The translations under genes were made by a program, and so were the position numbers. Below are positions 24,664 through 33,206 of a DNA stretch of 64,000 bases, in pieces (the stretch's first letter is position 1; each line of letters opens with the position of its first letter). The DNA is from JAXGZG01 sp050952065 (lineage in GTDB: Bacteria > Bacillota > Sulfobacillia > Fermentithermobacillales > Fermentithermobacillaceae): the NCBI GenBank assembly GCA_050952065.1, contig JBMNKF010000002.1, positions 310,001 to 374,000 of the forward strand. The letters are read 5' to 3'. The notes below the pieces were generated by a model that saw nothing but the letters and a program-made list of their open reading frames with translations, ran no database searches and was not told the DNA's origin.

Positions 24664-26397
24664 ATGATGGCCAAATCGATTCTTCATATCCAGGTGGGCA
24701 ACTCAATCACGAGGGCTCAGGCGCTGCAGGTGGGCGATGGCAAGATTACCCCAAAGGCATACGGCCTGTGTCCCACTCCTTCCTTGACCCTAGAAGAAGA
24801 CAGAACTCAAGGTATCGGCTTTGCCATCCAACAAATGGAGGAGCGGATGGCAGAGCAGGGCGCCTCTTTGGAACCCCAAGAGATACTGGTTACTTTGAGC
24901 GTTGGGGGGGAGCCCAGCGCGGTATGCGCAGGGGTCGTCAAGGGGATTTCGGGCGAATCGGCCAAGAGAGCTGCCTTGTCCGCAGGTGCCACAGTCACCG
25001 ATCTCATCTGCATAGATGATGGGCGGGAAGACTTTCAGCGAGTGTCTGACTTAAGCAGGCAAGACATATCCGTGGTGGTTCTGGCAGGCGGAGTAGATGC
25101 AGAAATAATGGAATCGGGAAGTCACCAACTCCTGAGCATCGCCAAGATACTGGCTCAAGGTCTCCCCAAGAAGCATGGCAGCCAGAAAAAGGTTCCTTTG
25201 ATCTACGCTGCATCGCTGGACGCACGGGAAGAAGTCATGAGGATCATGGGCGATGACATCGAGATAATCTGGGCAGACAACGTCCGGTCTAGACTGGAGG
25301 AAGAGCATCTGGAGTCAGCCCGAAACGCTGTGGTGGATGCTTTCGCCCAAAGCGTTGGCTTAGATGGCAGGTTCAGTGGGTTAGGGCGTCTGGGTTCTCC
25401 CCAAGTGCTTCCTTCGGGCTATGCAAAAGGGATGGGCGTTGAGAGACTCTACAGTGAGAGTAAAGAAAACGTGTTGGGTTTCTCTTTGGATGGAGACTCT
25501 GTACAGGTGTTCTCCTATATCGGAGGAGTCTTCACCCGTACCGTGACATCGATTGATGCAGTGGATTCCCGCAAGGTTGCCAAATGGTTGCCAACGCCGA
25601 GCCTCACCGGGAATCTTGAGGAGATGTTGGCCAACCTCAGACTTCACCCATGGATTGTGCCGGCCGGCTGGGACGAATTAGCGGTTTACCTGGCGTTTTG
25701 GAAAGAAGTCATCAGAGAAGGAATCGCCGAACACAAGGAAAGCGCCATCGAACTTCGGGGAATCCAAAGACCGAGAAAGATAGATGAGACTTTTGAGGTT
25801 AGAGTTTCAGGCGGCGATACCATACTCAAGGCCCACGACATACGCAAGGTAGTGGTGACGGGTGTTCTGTCCCACATCCTTTCGGAGAGGGCTCTGCTTT
25901 CCCTGATAATGGATGGTGCGAACCTCAGCGGCGTCACCGCAATCTATCGAGATCCGTGGGATGTGCTGCCGGTTGTAGGGTCGTTATCCCCGGGCAACGT
26001 GAGCATCGAGGATCACCTGAAATCCTTGGGGGTTCTGGTGGGACCCGGTCAGGACAGAGACCGAGTTGGCACCAGGTGGGTTTTCTCGGGCACAGGGTCT
26101 TCTCTTGAGCCCTTACCTGTGAGACCCAACGAGATAGTGCCCGTTGATCTGAATGGCGGCGGCGAGATCGACATTGTCTTGGAACCTTCGCGAACCGAAG
26201 ACCTGGGAAACGGTAAGGGCCATAAGGTGTGGGCGAGAGTGGCATCGGGTTTCACCCAAGTCTATCTCGACGGTCGCCCTCGAACCATGATCCGGTCTGT
26301 GGAGAGAATTGCTGCTCAAGATATTCTCAAGTGGTATGGAAACTTGGGAGTGTTCCCTCAGGAAGTCCTATCCGCTTGGTCGGGAGGTAGGGCCTGA
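24664..26397 (+). CDS. GlmL-family protein with degenerate ATPase motifs (module 1)
   Basis: A 577-residue homolog of the glutamate mutase L (GlmL/MutL-actin-like) protein encoded at 31388: both share SAxRAALxAGA, a LDDxR-like step, VPLIYAxxxDAR and a DNxRxxLE segment. The phosphate-binding motifs are lost, however. Phosphate-1 reads IQVGNSITR (Q10 in place of the conserved Asp) instead of DVGSTTTK, and the second, GFSLDGDSVQ (~272-281), replaces GVDIGGATTD. It is therefore probably a catalytically inactive pseudo-ATPase. The ATG directly follows the ABC ATPase stop with GGGAGG upstream, and the gene overlaps the next by an ATGA-type junction. Its function is unknown. Confidence 0.82.
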   Translation: MMAKSILHIQVGNSITRAQALQVGDGKITPKAYGLCPTPSLTLEEDRTQGIGFAIQQMEERMAEQGASLEPQEILVTLSVGGEPSAVCAGVVKGISGESAKRAALSAGATVTDLICIDDGREDFQRVSDLSRQDISVVVLAGGVDAEIMESGSHQLLSIAKILAQGLPKKHGSQKKVPLIYAASLDAREEVMRIMGDDIEIIWADNVRSRLEEEHLESARNAVVDAFAQSVGLDGRFSGLGRLGSPQVLPSGYAKGMGVERLYSESKENVLGFSLDGDSVQVFSYIGGVFTRTVTSIDAVDSRKVAKWLPTPSLTGNLEEMLANLRLHPWIVPAGWDELAVYLAFWKEVIREGIAEHKESAIELRGIQRPRKIDETFEVRVSGGDTILKAHDIRKVVVTGVLSHILSERALLSLIMDGANLSGVTAIYRDPWDVLPVVGSLSPGNVSIEDHLKSLGVLVGPGQDRDRVGTRWVFSGTGSSLEPLPVRPNEIVPVDLNGGGEIDIVLEPSRTEDLGNGKGHKVWARVASGFTQVYLDGRPRTMIRSVERIAAQDILKWYGNLGVFPQEVLSAWSGGRA

Positions 26398-27548
26398 TGA
26401 TGTTGTATGCTGTGAGCAAGCCGAGAGCCATTAGGAACGTAGAGGTTGTGAGGCTTCGTCCTTTCAGTTCAGTGGGGCAAGCGGAGGTGGCTCCGGGCGC
26501 AGAAGTAACATGGGATAGCCTTGTAGGTACTTACTCCTCAAGAAAGAGGATTAGGAGGGTGCGGGTTGAGGCTTCCAATGACACCATGGTCGCCACAGTC
26601 CTGGTTCAAGAAGGTCAGCTGGTGAAACGCGGCGAGGTCTTGGCCTATTATTCTTATCTCTTCGGCCTGGGGTACACAGAGTATGTGTCTCCTTGTGATG
26701 GGGAGGTAATGTCTATAAACCCAGTGATAGGAGCGATTCTCATCAAAGAGTCGCCCATGGAGTTAAGAAGCAACCTCCCAGGCGTTGTGGCCAGGTCCGA
26801 AGACGCCATCGGTGTCTGGGTGAGGTCTTTCGGAGACCTCACAGAGGGCGTCGCAGGCGCCGGTTATGGCCGCTCAGGCATCTTAACTCTGAAGGCGACT
26901 CATATCGGTCCCCAGGATCAAGGCAAAGTCATCGTGGTGGAGCGGTCTCCAACCCAAGAACTCATTGAAGAATGCCTTCGATACCGCGTGGCCGGGCTTG
27001 TGGTTGGGAGCATTAGGCAACGCCTCTTTGAGTGGTACAAGGGGATTGCCCAGTCTCTGGATTGGACCGAGTTCCTAGCGCGGTATTGGGCTAGAGACGC
27101 CAAGAAACAAGAGGACGCGCCGCCTGCCACCGAAATTGTCCCGGCACTGGTGGTGACCGAGGGTTTCGGTGACATTCCCATTAATGCGAAAGCTCAAGAA
27201 ATGTTGGCAGAGCATGAGGGCGAGAGGATCTTCATCGACGGGTCTATGGATTGGGCTCAAGAGCCGTGGGTTTTTGCCCCCATCAACCCAGGGCAGCCTT
27301 CGGCACGTCATTTGTCGCCGGGTGCACTTGGGGAGGATCACGGGTTGGGCCGACAACTATCCCAGGTTGTGCCCGGCACCAAAGTCAGGATCCTCGGCAT
27401 GTCGCGGACGGCCTTGATAGGTACTGTGATGGAGATTTCTCCCAATATGGTCCTGGAAAACGGGATAGTGACACCGGGAGCCAAGGTGGTCACTGACGGT
27501 GGGGAGACACTCACGGTATCGTTCCTAAACATCCAGGCCGTCAACTGA
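26397..27548 (+). CDS. Hammerhead/KOW-like protein, paralog 1 (module 1)
   Basis: A 383-residue soluble protein with no signal peptide. Residues ~50-125 look like a biotinyl/lipoyl-type hammerhead: VLVQEGQLVKRGEVLAYY and YVSPCDGEVMSINPVIGAIL, without an MKM biotinylation motif. A middle domain contains ALVVTEGFGDIPIN (~245). The C-terminal ~60 residues, VVPGTKVRILGMSRTALIG, resemble a KOW-like beta barrel. All three parts correspond to the longer protein at 33207. It starts in an overlap with the GlmL-like gene and ends just before a large inverted repeat. No named family is recognised with confidence. Confidence 0.75.
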   Translation: MMLYAVSKPRAIRNVEVVRLRPFSSVGQAEVAPGAEVTWDSLVGTYSSRKRIRRVRVEASNDTMVATVLVQEGQLVKRGEVLAYYSYLFGLGYTEYVSPCDGEVMSINPVIGAILIKESPMELRSNLPGVVARSEDAIGVWVRSFGDLTEGVAGAGYGRSGILTLKATHIGPQDQGKVIVVERSPTQELIEECLRYRVAGLVVGSIRQRLFEWYKGIAQSLDWTEFLARYWARDAKKQEDAPPATEIVPALVVTEGFGDIPINAKAQEMLAEHEGERIFIDGSMDWAQEPWVFAPINPGQPSARHLSPGALGEDHGLGRQLSQVVPGTKVRILGMSRTALIGTVMEISPNMVLENGIVTPGAKVVTDGGETLTVSFLNIQAVN

Positions 27549-27605
27549 CACAGGCCATCAATAAAGAAAAGAAGTGTAGATAAGGTTTCGGACGAAACAA
27601 GAAAA

Positions 27606-27702
27606 GAACAGAGATTCTTCAAGGATCCGAAAGGGCTGAAGGTCAAGGGCTTCGCCAAGTTGGCTGACCTTAGCCTTCTTGTTCTCGTTGGATCCTCTGT
27701 TC
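27606..27702. terminator. 97-nt nested inverted repeat with terminator-like centre
   Basis: Outer arms GAACAGAG (27606) and CTCTGTTC (ending 27702), middle arms GGATCC (27623 and 27690) and inner arms GGCT-G-AAGGTCA (27634-27645) with TGACCTTAGCC (27665-27675) are nested in order. The inner hairpin is followed by the T-rich TTCTTGTTCT. This could terminate or attenuate transcription between the first three genes and the first permease. Confidence 0.6.
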
Positions 27703-27728
27703 AGATGCAACCTTGTTCTTGCTGACCT

Positions 27729-27813
27729 CTTCGTTCCGGTTAGCCACTTCCACCGGCCCTCCGACCACTCTCACGCGATTTTCGTGGTTACCGCTAAGCC
27801 CTTCGTTCCGGTT
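27729..27813. repeat. Direct repeat upstream of permease 1
   Basis: CTTCGTTCCGGTT occurs at 27729-27741 and again at 27801-27813, each followed by similar ACTTCCAC/ACCTCCAC. The copies are 72 bp apart, in the 356-bp gap between the hammerhead gene and the permease gene. No gene was accepted in this gap. Confidence 0.6.
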
Positions 27814-27904
27814 CAACACCTCCACGAGGCGTTGATGGCCCGGCAATTCTGGAAGGGATGCGCTTTCTCGATGACGAAACCACGCTATTGCAGAGGTGAA
27901 TGAG

Positions 27905-29410
27905 GTGGACCTTGTCCGTCTCGGATTGAGAAGCGCAAAGAGAAACTGGAGCCGCACCGCCTTGGCTATGACAGCCATGGCACTTGCTGCCATGACGTCA
28001 GTGTTCTCAGGAGTTGTTCCCTTGGGTTATGTCAAGGGGCACGCTCTTGCCGAGCGGCTTTTCGTGGGAGGAGACATTCTCGTTCTCCCCATTGGTGGTC
28101 CCGTTGACGCAAGATGGGATAGTCACGAGGAATCTCAACTATTCTGGAAACCGTGGGAGGGGCGGGATTGGCAATCTTCCGCACTGTACTTCTTGCCCGG
28201 TCTAAGAACCAAGGGGTATGTATCGAACCGCGAAACATCATGGCGCGCCTTTGACCCGAACCCGGTTATAGATGCGGTTAAGAGGGTTCAAGGGGTCAAG
28301 GATGTGGCCCCTTACTACGCTTTGCCCTGCATCCTGACGGTTGGCGGCCAGAGTTCAGCCGCTGTGCTGCGGGCCTGGGATACGAGCAACAGCGGAGACT
28401 ACCTGTCCGATTTCGGTCAGGAGTTCGTGGTTGCAGGAGAGCCTCTGGATGCCTCTTCACCCAAAATGTCTTGCCTGTTTCCGCTTCAGGGCACTTCCCT
28501 AGATGCGGTTAACATCAATTCAGTGGATCCTCTGAGTACCATCCAGATAACTGTGCCGCGATTGACGTATGGGTCTTATTCCGGAGAGGGGCCTATCGGG
28601 TTCAAGTGGGACCAGGCCGTAACGGACTCTCTGCAAGTGTCAGGCATCTACCAAGTCCAGGTAGGTTTGGCGCCATCCCCTGCAGCCGATTCTCCCAGTG
28701 CGCCCACTGAGATGGAGCCTTTGTATTGGGAGCGTCCTGAGATCATAGTATCTTACGACACTTTCAGGCGGTTTGTATCCTATTCCGAACCTACGCTTGA
28801 GTACGCCGATAAACCGGACGATTCGGTTGACTTGGAACCGGGGCAGTTTCCTTCGGGTTTCTCGGTGTACCAGGTGGCCATAACTGTGGATCGGATGGCC
28901 ACAGTCAAGAAAGTAGCCGAAGACGTGGCTTTGGCGCTTGGCTCCAGTTTCGCCGTAATCCCCATACCAGAGCTTACGCAAATGAAAGGCAGAGGGGCGC
29001 TCATGACCATCGCTGGCCAAGACGCTCGAGAGTTCTCCCAACTTCTCTTTTTCACCCTTTCATCAGTCATAGTTGCCGGCACAATCTATGTCATATTGAC
29101 CCAAGAGCGGCGAAAGATCGGTCTACTTCGAGTAGTGGGAGCCACCGGCAAAGATATCTTGGCGTATGCTCTGACTTTGTGCGCATATGTGGCTCTTACA
29201 GGTTCCGCTATTGGGTTTGGGGTAGCGAAGATCCTGTCGTTGTTGGCCGTCTTCGCAGCCGATGTGACTTTCTCTCAGTGGGTGGAGCAGACAGTCAAAG
29301 ACGCTTTGCAAGTCTTCGGACTGTCTCTTGGAATCCCTTTGGTCTTGGGGCTCGCCATCGGGGTCTGGGCGGCCCGCATTCCCAGTGCGGAGGTGCTAGA
29401 ACGTGGATGA
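27905..29410 (+). CDS. FtsX/MacB-type ABC transporter permease (module 1)
   Basis: A ~501-residue permease with the MacB/FtsX topology: one helix near the N-terminus (~17-36), an extracytoplasmic domain of ~340 residues, and three C-terminal helices beginning LLFFTLSSVIVAGTIYVIL, with GLLRVVGATGKDI in the cytoplasmic coupling loop. It ends with IPSAEVLERG, typical of the family. The GTG at 27905 has AGAGGTGA six bases upstream (an alternative GTG at 27896 has no site). The next ABC ATPase gene starts inside its last codons. In the family such complexes move lipids, peptides or lipoproteins or act as mechanotransmitters; the cargo is unknown. Confidence 0.88.
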   Translation: MDLVRLGLRSAKRNWSRTALAMTAMALAAMTSVFSGVVPLGYVKGHALAERLFVGGDILVLPIGGPVDARWDSHEESQLFWKPWEGRDWQSSALYFLPGLRTKGYVSNRETSWRAFDPNPVIDAVKRVQGVKDVAPYYALPCILTVGGQSSAAVLRAWDTSNSGDYLSDFGQEFVVAGEPLDASSPKMSCLFPLQGTSLDAVNINSVDPLSTIQITVPRLTYGSYSGEGPIGFKWDQAVTDSLQVSGIYQVQVGLAPSPAADSPSAPTEMEPLYWERPEIIVSYDTFRRFVSYSEPTLEYADKPDDSVDLEPGQFPSGFSVYQVAITVDRMATVKKVAEDVALALGSSFAVIPIPELTQMKGRGALMTIAGQDAREFSQLLFFTLSSVIVAGTIYVILTQERRKIGLLRVVGATGKDILAYALTLCAYVALTGSAIGFGVAKILSLLAVFAADVTFSQWVEQTVKDALQVFGLSLGIPLVLGLAIGVWAARIPSAEVLERG

Positions 29411-30131
29411 GTGGCGAGGACCCATACTCAAGTGTCACGAGCTTTCCAGGTTCTATGCGGTCGGAGACGGTTTGTTCGCCCTGTCTGGCGTCGAGATGGA
29501 GGTATGGGCAGGGCAGTTCGTGGTCATCATGGGGCCTTCGGGGTCTGGCAAGAGCACTCTACTGAATATACTGGGTGGCATCGACCGGCCGTCCCACGGC
29601 GAAGTGATCCTTTGCGGCCGGAAGTACTCGAGAATGTCAGAAGATGAATTGGCCATCCTCAGACGCACCCAGGTGGGAATGGTCTTTCAGTTTTTCAACC
29701 TTCTCCCCGAACTGACTGCTGCCGAAAACGTGGGCATTTCCCTGAGACTGGCGGGGGCCCGCGAGTCTGAGACCATGACAAGGGTTACCCAACTCATGGA
29801 GGCAGTGGGGCTTGCGGGTAGGTCCAATCACTATCCCATGGAACTTAGTGGGGGCGAACAGCAGAGAGTCGCCATTGCCAGGGCTTTGGCACCCAAACCT
29901 GCCGTTGTGTTGGCCGACGAGCCCACCGGTAATCTCGATTCCAAAATGTCCAAATCCATCATGGAGCTTTTCGCCAAGTTCAACAGGGAAGAAAAGCAAA
30001 CCTTCGTAGTGGTGACTCATGAGCCCGGTTTCCAGGAGTATGCAGACACTGTTATCCACCTGGTAGACGGTGAGATCAAGGAAATGTGCCATGGAGGTCG
30101 ACGAGTGTCGGGAAAGGAAGTTCTGTCGTGA
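29403..30131 (+). CDS. ABC transporter ATP-binding protein, LolD/MacB type (module 2)
   Basis: A 242-residue ATPase closely related to the one at 23938. Walker A GPSGSGKST, VGMVFQFFNLLPEL, signature LSGGEQQRVAIARAL, Walker B VLADEPTGNLDS and VVVTHEP are all present. It starts at GTG 29403 with GGAGGTG upstream, inside the end of permease 1, and its stop overlaps the start of permease 2 (GTGA). It is thus sandwiched between two permease genes and may serve either or both. Confidence 0.94.
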   Translation: MDEWRGPILKCHELSRFYAVGDGLFALSGVEMEVWAGQFVVIMGPSGSGKSTLLNILGGIDRPSHGEVILCGRKYSRMSEDELAILRRTQVGMVFQFFNLLPELTAAENVGISLRLAGARESETMTRVTQLMEAVGLAGRSNHYPMELSGGEQQRVAIARALAPKPAVVLADEPTGNLDSKMSKSIMELFAKFNREEKQTFVVVTHEPGFQEYADTVIHLVDGEIKEMCHGGRRVSGKEVLS

Positions 30132-31330
30132 GGACAACGATCCGGCCTGCCGTGACATGGTCTTTAGCCGCCAAAATGGTGGTAAGGCGGCTTCGCAGAG
30201 ATCCTTCCGCCGCCTTGCTGGTGTCGTTGTCGGTGACTCTGACTGTGGCGCTTTGTGTTTTCATTGTATCTATGGTAACCCTTAGTGGTTGGCGCACCAT
30301 GGCTAGAACGGAGACAATGGAACTTCCGTACGATGCCGTAATCTTGTTTTCGGAGCATCAAGATGCTGTCCGTGCCCAAGACTCGTTGGGCAGATTACGG
30401 AATTCATATTCTATCCACAGATTTCCTTTCGTAGAAGTTGATACGGAAATCGGTCCGCTCTTTATCGTTGGAATGGAACTCAATCTTCCAGGAGACGTCA
30501 TCGTGCTGAACGTCCGAGACGCTGATTTGGTGAGAGAGATGGAGATGGATCCCCGGCGAAAAGGAAGCTTGGACGCGTGGCCGCTGGAATCAGGGATCTC
30601 CGTTCAGGGTGCGAGGTTAACATGGTCCACGATCTGGTCTTGCCAGGATGTTGACGCGAGCGACGATGTGCTGCGTCGAACCGTGACATCCCTTCCGGTT
30701 CCGCCGGGCTGGGCGGTGGTTGATACAGAGCGTCTCAACGGTGTGGCCGGGGTCCGAACGGGGCTGGGGCTAGAGTTCGTAGGGGATCCACAGCACATCG
30801 ACAAACCCAGGGAGCTCTCTGATCTCCGGCGCCAATATCCGGATGCGGTGATCTTTGGCCCGTGGTCAGGGGAATCTTTCGTGAGCAAAGAGCTGGTGAG
30901 GCCAACGCTTCTGTGGCAAACAGTCTACTGCCTCGGGGCGCTGACAGGCACAGCGGCCATATCATGTGTGTTGACCGCATCTTTTCTGGGCAGGAAACGG
31001 TCGTTGGGAATTCTCAGGGTCTTGGGCGGGACTAGGGGAGATCTTCTCCGCGTGGTGTTGGTCGAAGCGTTATACTTAGGTGTCTTAGGTGTCCCGCTAG
31101 GGTCCGTTGTTGGATTTCTGGTATCTCGCTTTTTCTTAGACGCGTGGGTTGTGACTTTCGCTACTGCACTTGTTCCCGTTGGGCTTGGGGTGGCCGCCAT
31201 CATAGCGGGAGCTTCTCTTCCAATACGCTTGGTGAGGAACGCCACCTGTGACCAGTTGCTCAACAACCGGCCCGTTTACGCTATGTCCAATCCCTCGTGC
31301 GCCCAGTGTGGTCTGTGCGGCGGCTTCTAG
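30128..31330 (+). CDS. FtsX/MacB-type ABC transporter permease with C-terminal cysteine tail (module 2)
   Basis: A 400-residue permease. One helix lies at ~28-52 (LLVSLSVTLTVALCVFIVS), followed by a ~220-residue external domain, then three C-terminal helices with LGILRVLGGTRGDLLRVVL between them. The protein ends in an unusual cytoplasmic tail NPSCAQCGLCGGF, which has three cysteines in a C-x2-C-x2-C pattern, unexpected in this family. The GTG at 30128 overlaps the ATPase stop and has AAAGGAAG eight bases upstream. The external domain is shorter than in permease 1, so the two may form a heterodimer. Confidence 0.87.
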   Translation: MRTTIRPAVTWSLAAKMVVRRLRRDPSAALLVSLSVTLTVALCVFIVSMVTLSGWRTMARTETMELPYDAVILFSEHQDAVRAQDSLGRLRNSYSIHRFPFVEVDTEIGPLFIVGMELNLPGDVIVLNVRDADLVREMEMDPRRKGSLDAWPLESGISVQGARLTWSTIWSCQDVDASDDVLRRTVTSLPVPPGWAVVDTERLNGVAGVRTGLGLEFVGDPQHIDKPRELSDLRRQYPDAVIFGPWSGESFVSKELVRPTLLWQTVYCLGALTGTAAISCVLTASFLGRKRSLGILRVLGGTRGDLLRVVLVEALYLGVLGVPLGSVVGFLVSRFFLDAWVVTFATALVPVGLGVAAIIAGASLPIRLVRNATCDQLLNNRPVYAMSNPSCAQCGLCGGF

Positions 31331-31387
31331 GTTGCAGAGGGAATTCGTGGGTCTATGGAGAGCGGTTCTTGAGAGGAGGAACGGGGG

Positions 31388-33205
31388 ATGATTGAGAGAA
31401 TCCTGGCGGCTGACGTCGGAAGCACTACCACCAAAACTGTTCTGTTTGAGAAGGCGGAGGATGGATGGAGACTCCTGGGAAAGACGGTCGCTCCCACGAC
31501 GGTGGAGGCTCCCGACTTGGATGTGATGATTGGCCTCAGAAATGCAGTGGCAAAACTGGAGAAGCGTGTAGGCAGGCGTCTTCTGGATGGTGTCAGGCTC
31601 TTGACACCGGCAAGAGAAGACACGGGAATAGACGTTTTCGTGGCCACCTCCAGCGCAGGAGGCGGACTCCAGATGCTCGTAACGGGCCTGATCAATACGA
31701 TTACAGCCGAGTCTGCTTACAGGGCTGCCCTAGGGGCCGGCGCCATCGTGTGCGACGTGTTGTCCCTGGATGACAACCGCGCCATTGTTGAGCGTATCGA
31801 GTCTATTAAGAGGATCAGACCGGACATGGTCTTGGTGACCGGAGGTACCGACGGAGGAAATATCTCCGACGTGGCTGCCATTGCCGAGTACCTGGCTATG
31901 GCCAATCCTTCGCCGAGGTTCGGTGAGCATTTCAAGATCCCTCTCATATATGCGGGGAACGTTGACGCCCGTGACTTGGTAACCGAAGTGACAGGCGAGG
32001 TCATGGATATTAGTTACACAGACAACATCCGGCCGGTACTCGAGAAAGAGGTTCTGACCCCGGCGCGGGAGGAGATCCATCGCCTCTTCTTGGAACATGT
32101 GATGATGCAAGCACCCGGGTACAAGACGCTCTTGTCCTGGACGGGAGGATACGTCAAGCCTACCCCGGTGGCCGTAGGGGATACACTTCAGAGTCTGTCT
32201 GAGACCAGAGGTCACGATGTACTTGGAGTGGATATCGGGGGCGCCACCACAGATGTATTTTCAGTGATTGACGGCACATTCCATCGAACTGTGTCGGCTA
32301 ACCTGGGCATGTCTTACAGCACCGGCAATGTGCTCATGGAAGCCGGGATAGAGTCGGTTGTCAGGTGGCTGCCTTGGGCGCCTGACGAGAACATGGTCAG
32401 GAACTGGGATTTCAATAAGATGATCAGGCCAACCACTTTACCTCAGACCCTTGAAGAACTAATCCTTGAGCAAGCCATAGCCAGAGAAGCCCTGCGCTTA
32501 TCCTTTGAGCACCACCGTTCACTCACGAGAGGGCTCAAGGGCGTTAGGCAAGAGCGCAACGTGGGAGACGTGTTCAACCAGACCGGAACCGGCAATACTC
32601 TGGTTAACCGGTTGGCTATAGGCTTGATGGTCGGATCTGGGGGAGTTCTTTCATACGCCCCAAGGCGCCAGCAAGCTGCCATGATGATGATCGACGCTTT
32701 AGAGCCCGAGGGCGTGACCGATATTATGGTCGATAGCCAGTTCTTGTTGCCCCACTTGGGCGCCATTATGGAAGCCGACGCATCTGCCGCCCAGGAGATC
32801 TTGGAGACTGAGGCTTTAGTGCCCCTTGGGACGGTCATCGCGCCCGTTGGTCCGCAGGTTGCCCCTGGAATCGAAATAGCCAAAGTGGAGATCGACGGTG
32901 AGGTGCATTGGGTGGTCTCCGGTGAGCTTCAGGTTGTTCCGCTTTCTGCCGGCCAGAGCGTGACGGTGAACGTTACTCCTAAAAAGGAGTTCACGGTGGG
33001 CAAGGCATCGGGGGTCCCGGTCACTGCCAGAGCTATGGGAGGGACGGTTGGAATTATCCTGGATGGCCGGGGGCGCCCCATAGCGATGCCCGTGTCTGAA
33101 GATGAGCGAATTTCGGCAGTCCGGAAATGGCTCATGGCTATGGATGTCTATCCAAGCGCAATCTTGGAGTCATTTGCGGATGTCTTGGCCAAGGAGGCGA
33201 ACTAA
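31388..33205 (+). CDS. Glutamate mutase L (GlmL)-family actin-like ATPase (module 2)
   Basis: A 605-residue protein with intact ASKHA ATPase motifs: phosphate-1 DVGSTTTK at 9-16 and a second DIGGATTD at 282-289, plus VLVTGGTDGGNISD and LIYAGNVDARD. This is the GlmL/MutL family first found beside glutamate mutase in clostridia, where it is thought to act as a reactivating factor. No B12-dependent mutase subunit is in the window, so here it more likely works with the surrounding ABC and hammerhead proteins. GGAGG and GGGGG precede the ATG. Its degenerate paralog lies at 24664. Confidence 0.9.
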   Translation: MIERILAADVGSTTTKTVLFEKAEDGWRLLGKTVAPTTVEAPDLDVMIGLRNAVAKLEKRVGRRLLDGVRLLTPAREDTGIDVFVATSSAGGGLQMLVTGLINTITAESAYRAALGAGAIVCDVLSLDDNRAIVERIESIKRIRPDMVLVTGGTDGGNISDVAAIAEYLAMANPSPRFGEHFKIPLIYAGNVDARDLVTEVTGEVMDISYTDNIRPVLEKEVLTPAREEIHRLFLEHVMMQAPGYKTLLSWTGGYVKPTPVAVGDTLQSLSETRGHDVLGVDIGGATTDVFSVIDGTFHRTVSANLGMSYSTGNVLMEAGIESVVRWLPWAPDENMVRNWDFNKMIRPTTLPQTLEELILEQAIAREALRLSFEHHRSLTRGLKGVRQERNVGDVFNQTGTGNTLVNRLAIGLMVGSGGVLSYAPRRQQAAMMMIDALEPEGVTDIMVDSQFLLPHLGAIMEADASAAQEILETEALVPLGTVIAPVGPQVAPGIEIAKVEIDGEVHWVVSGELQVVPLSAGQSVTVNVTPKKEFTVGKASGVPVTARAMGGTVGIILDGRGRPIAMPVSEDERISAVRKWLMAMDVYPSAILESFADVLAKEAN

Positions 33206-33206
33206 C

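Noticed and set aside
27670..27993. A minus-strand 107-codon frame in the gap before permease 1
   Set aside because: It overlaps the start of the permease, has repeat-derived content and no recognisable family.
31388..33205. Calling this locus a glutamate mutase operon
   Set aside because: No GlmE or GlmS B12-dependent subunit is present; only the accessory GlmL family is represented, twice.
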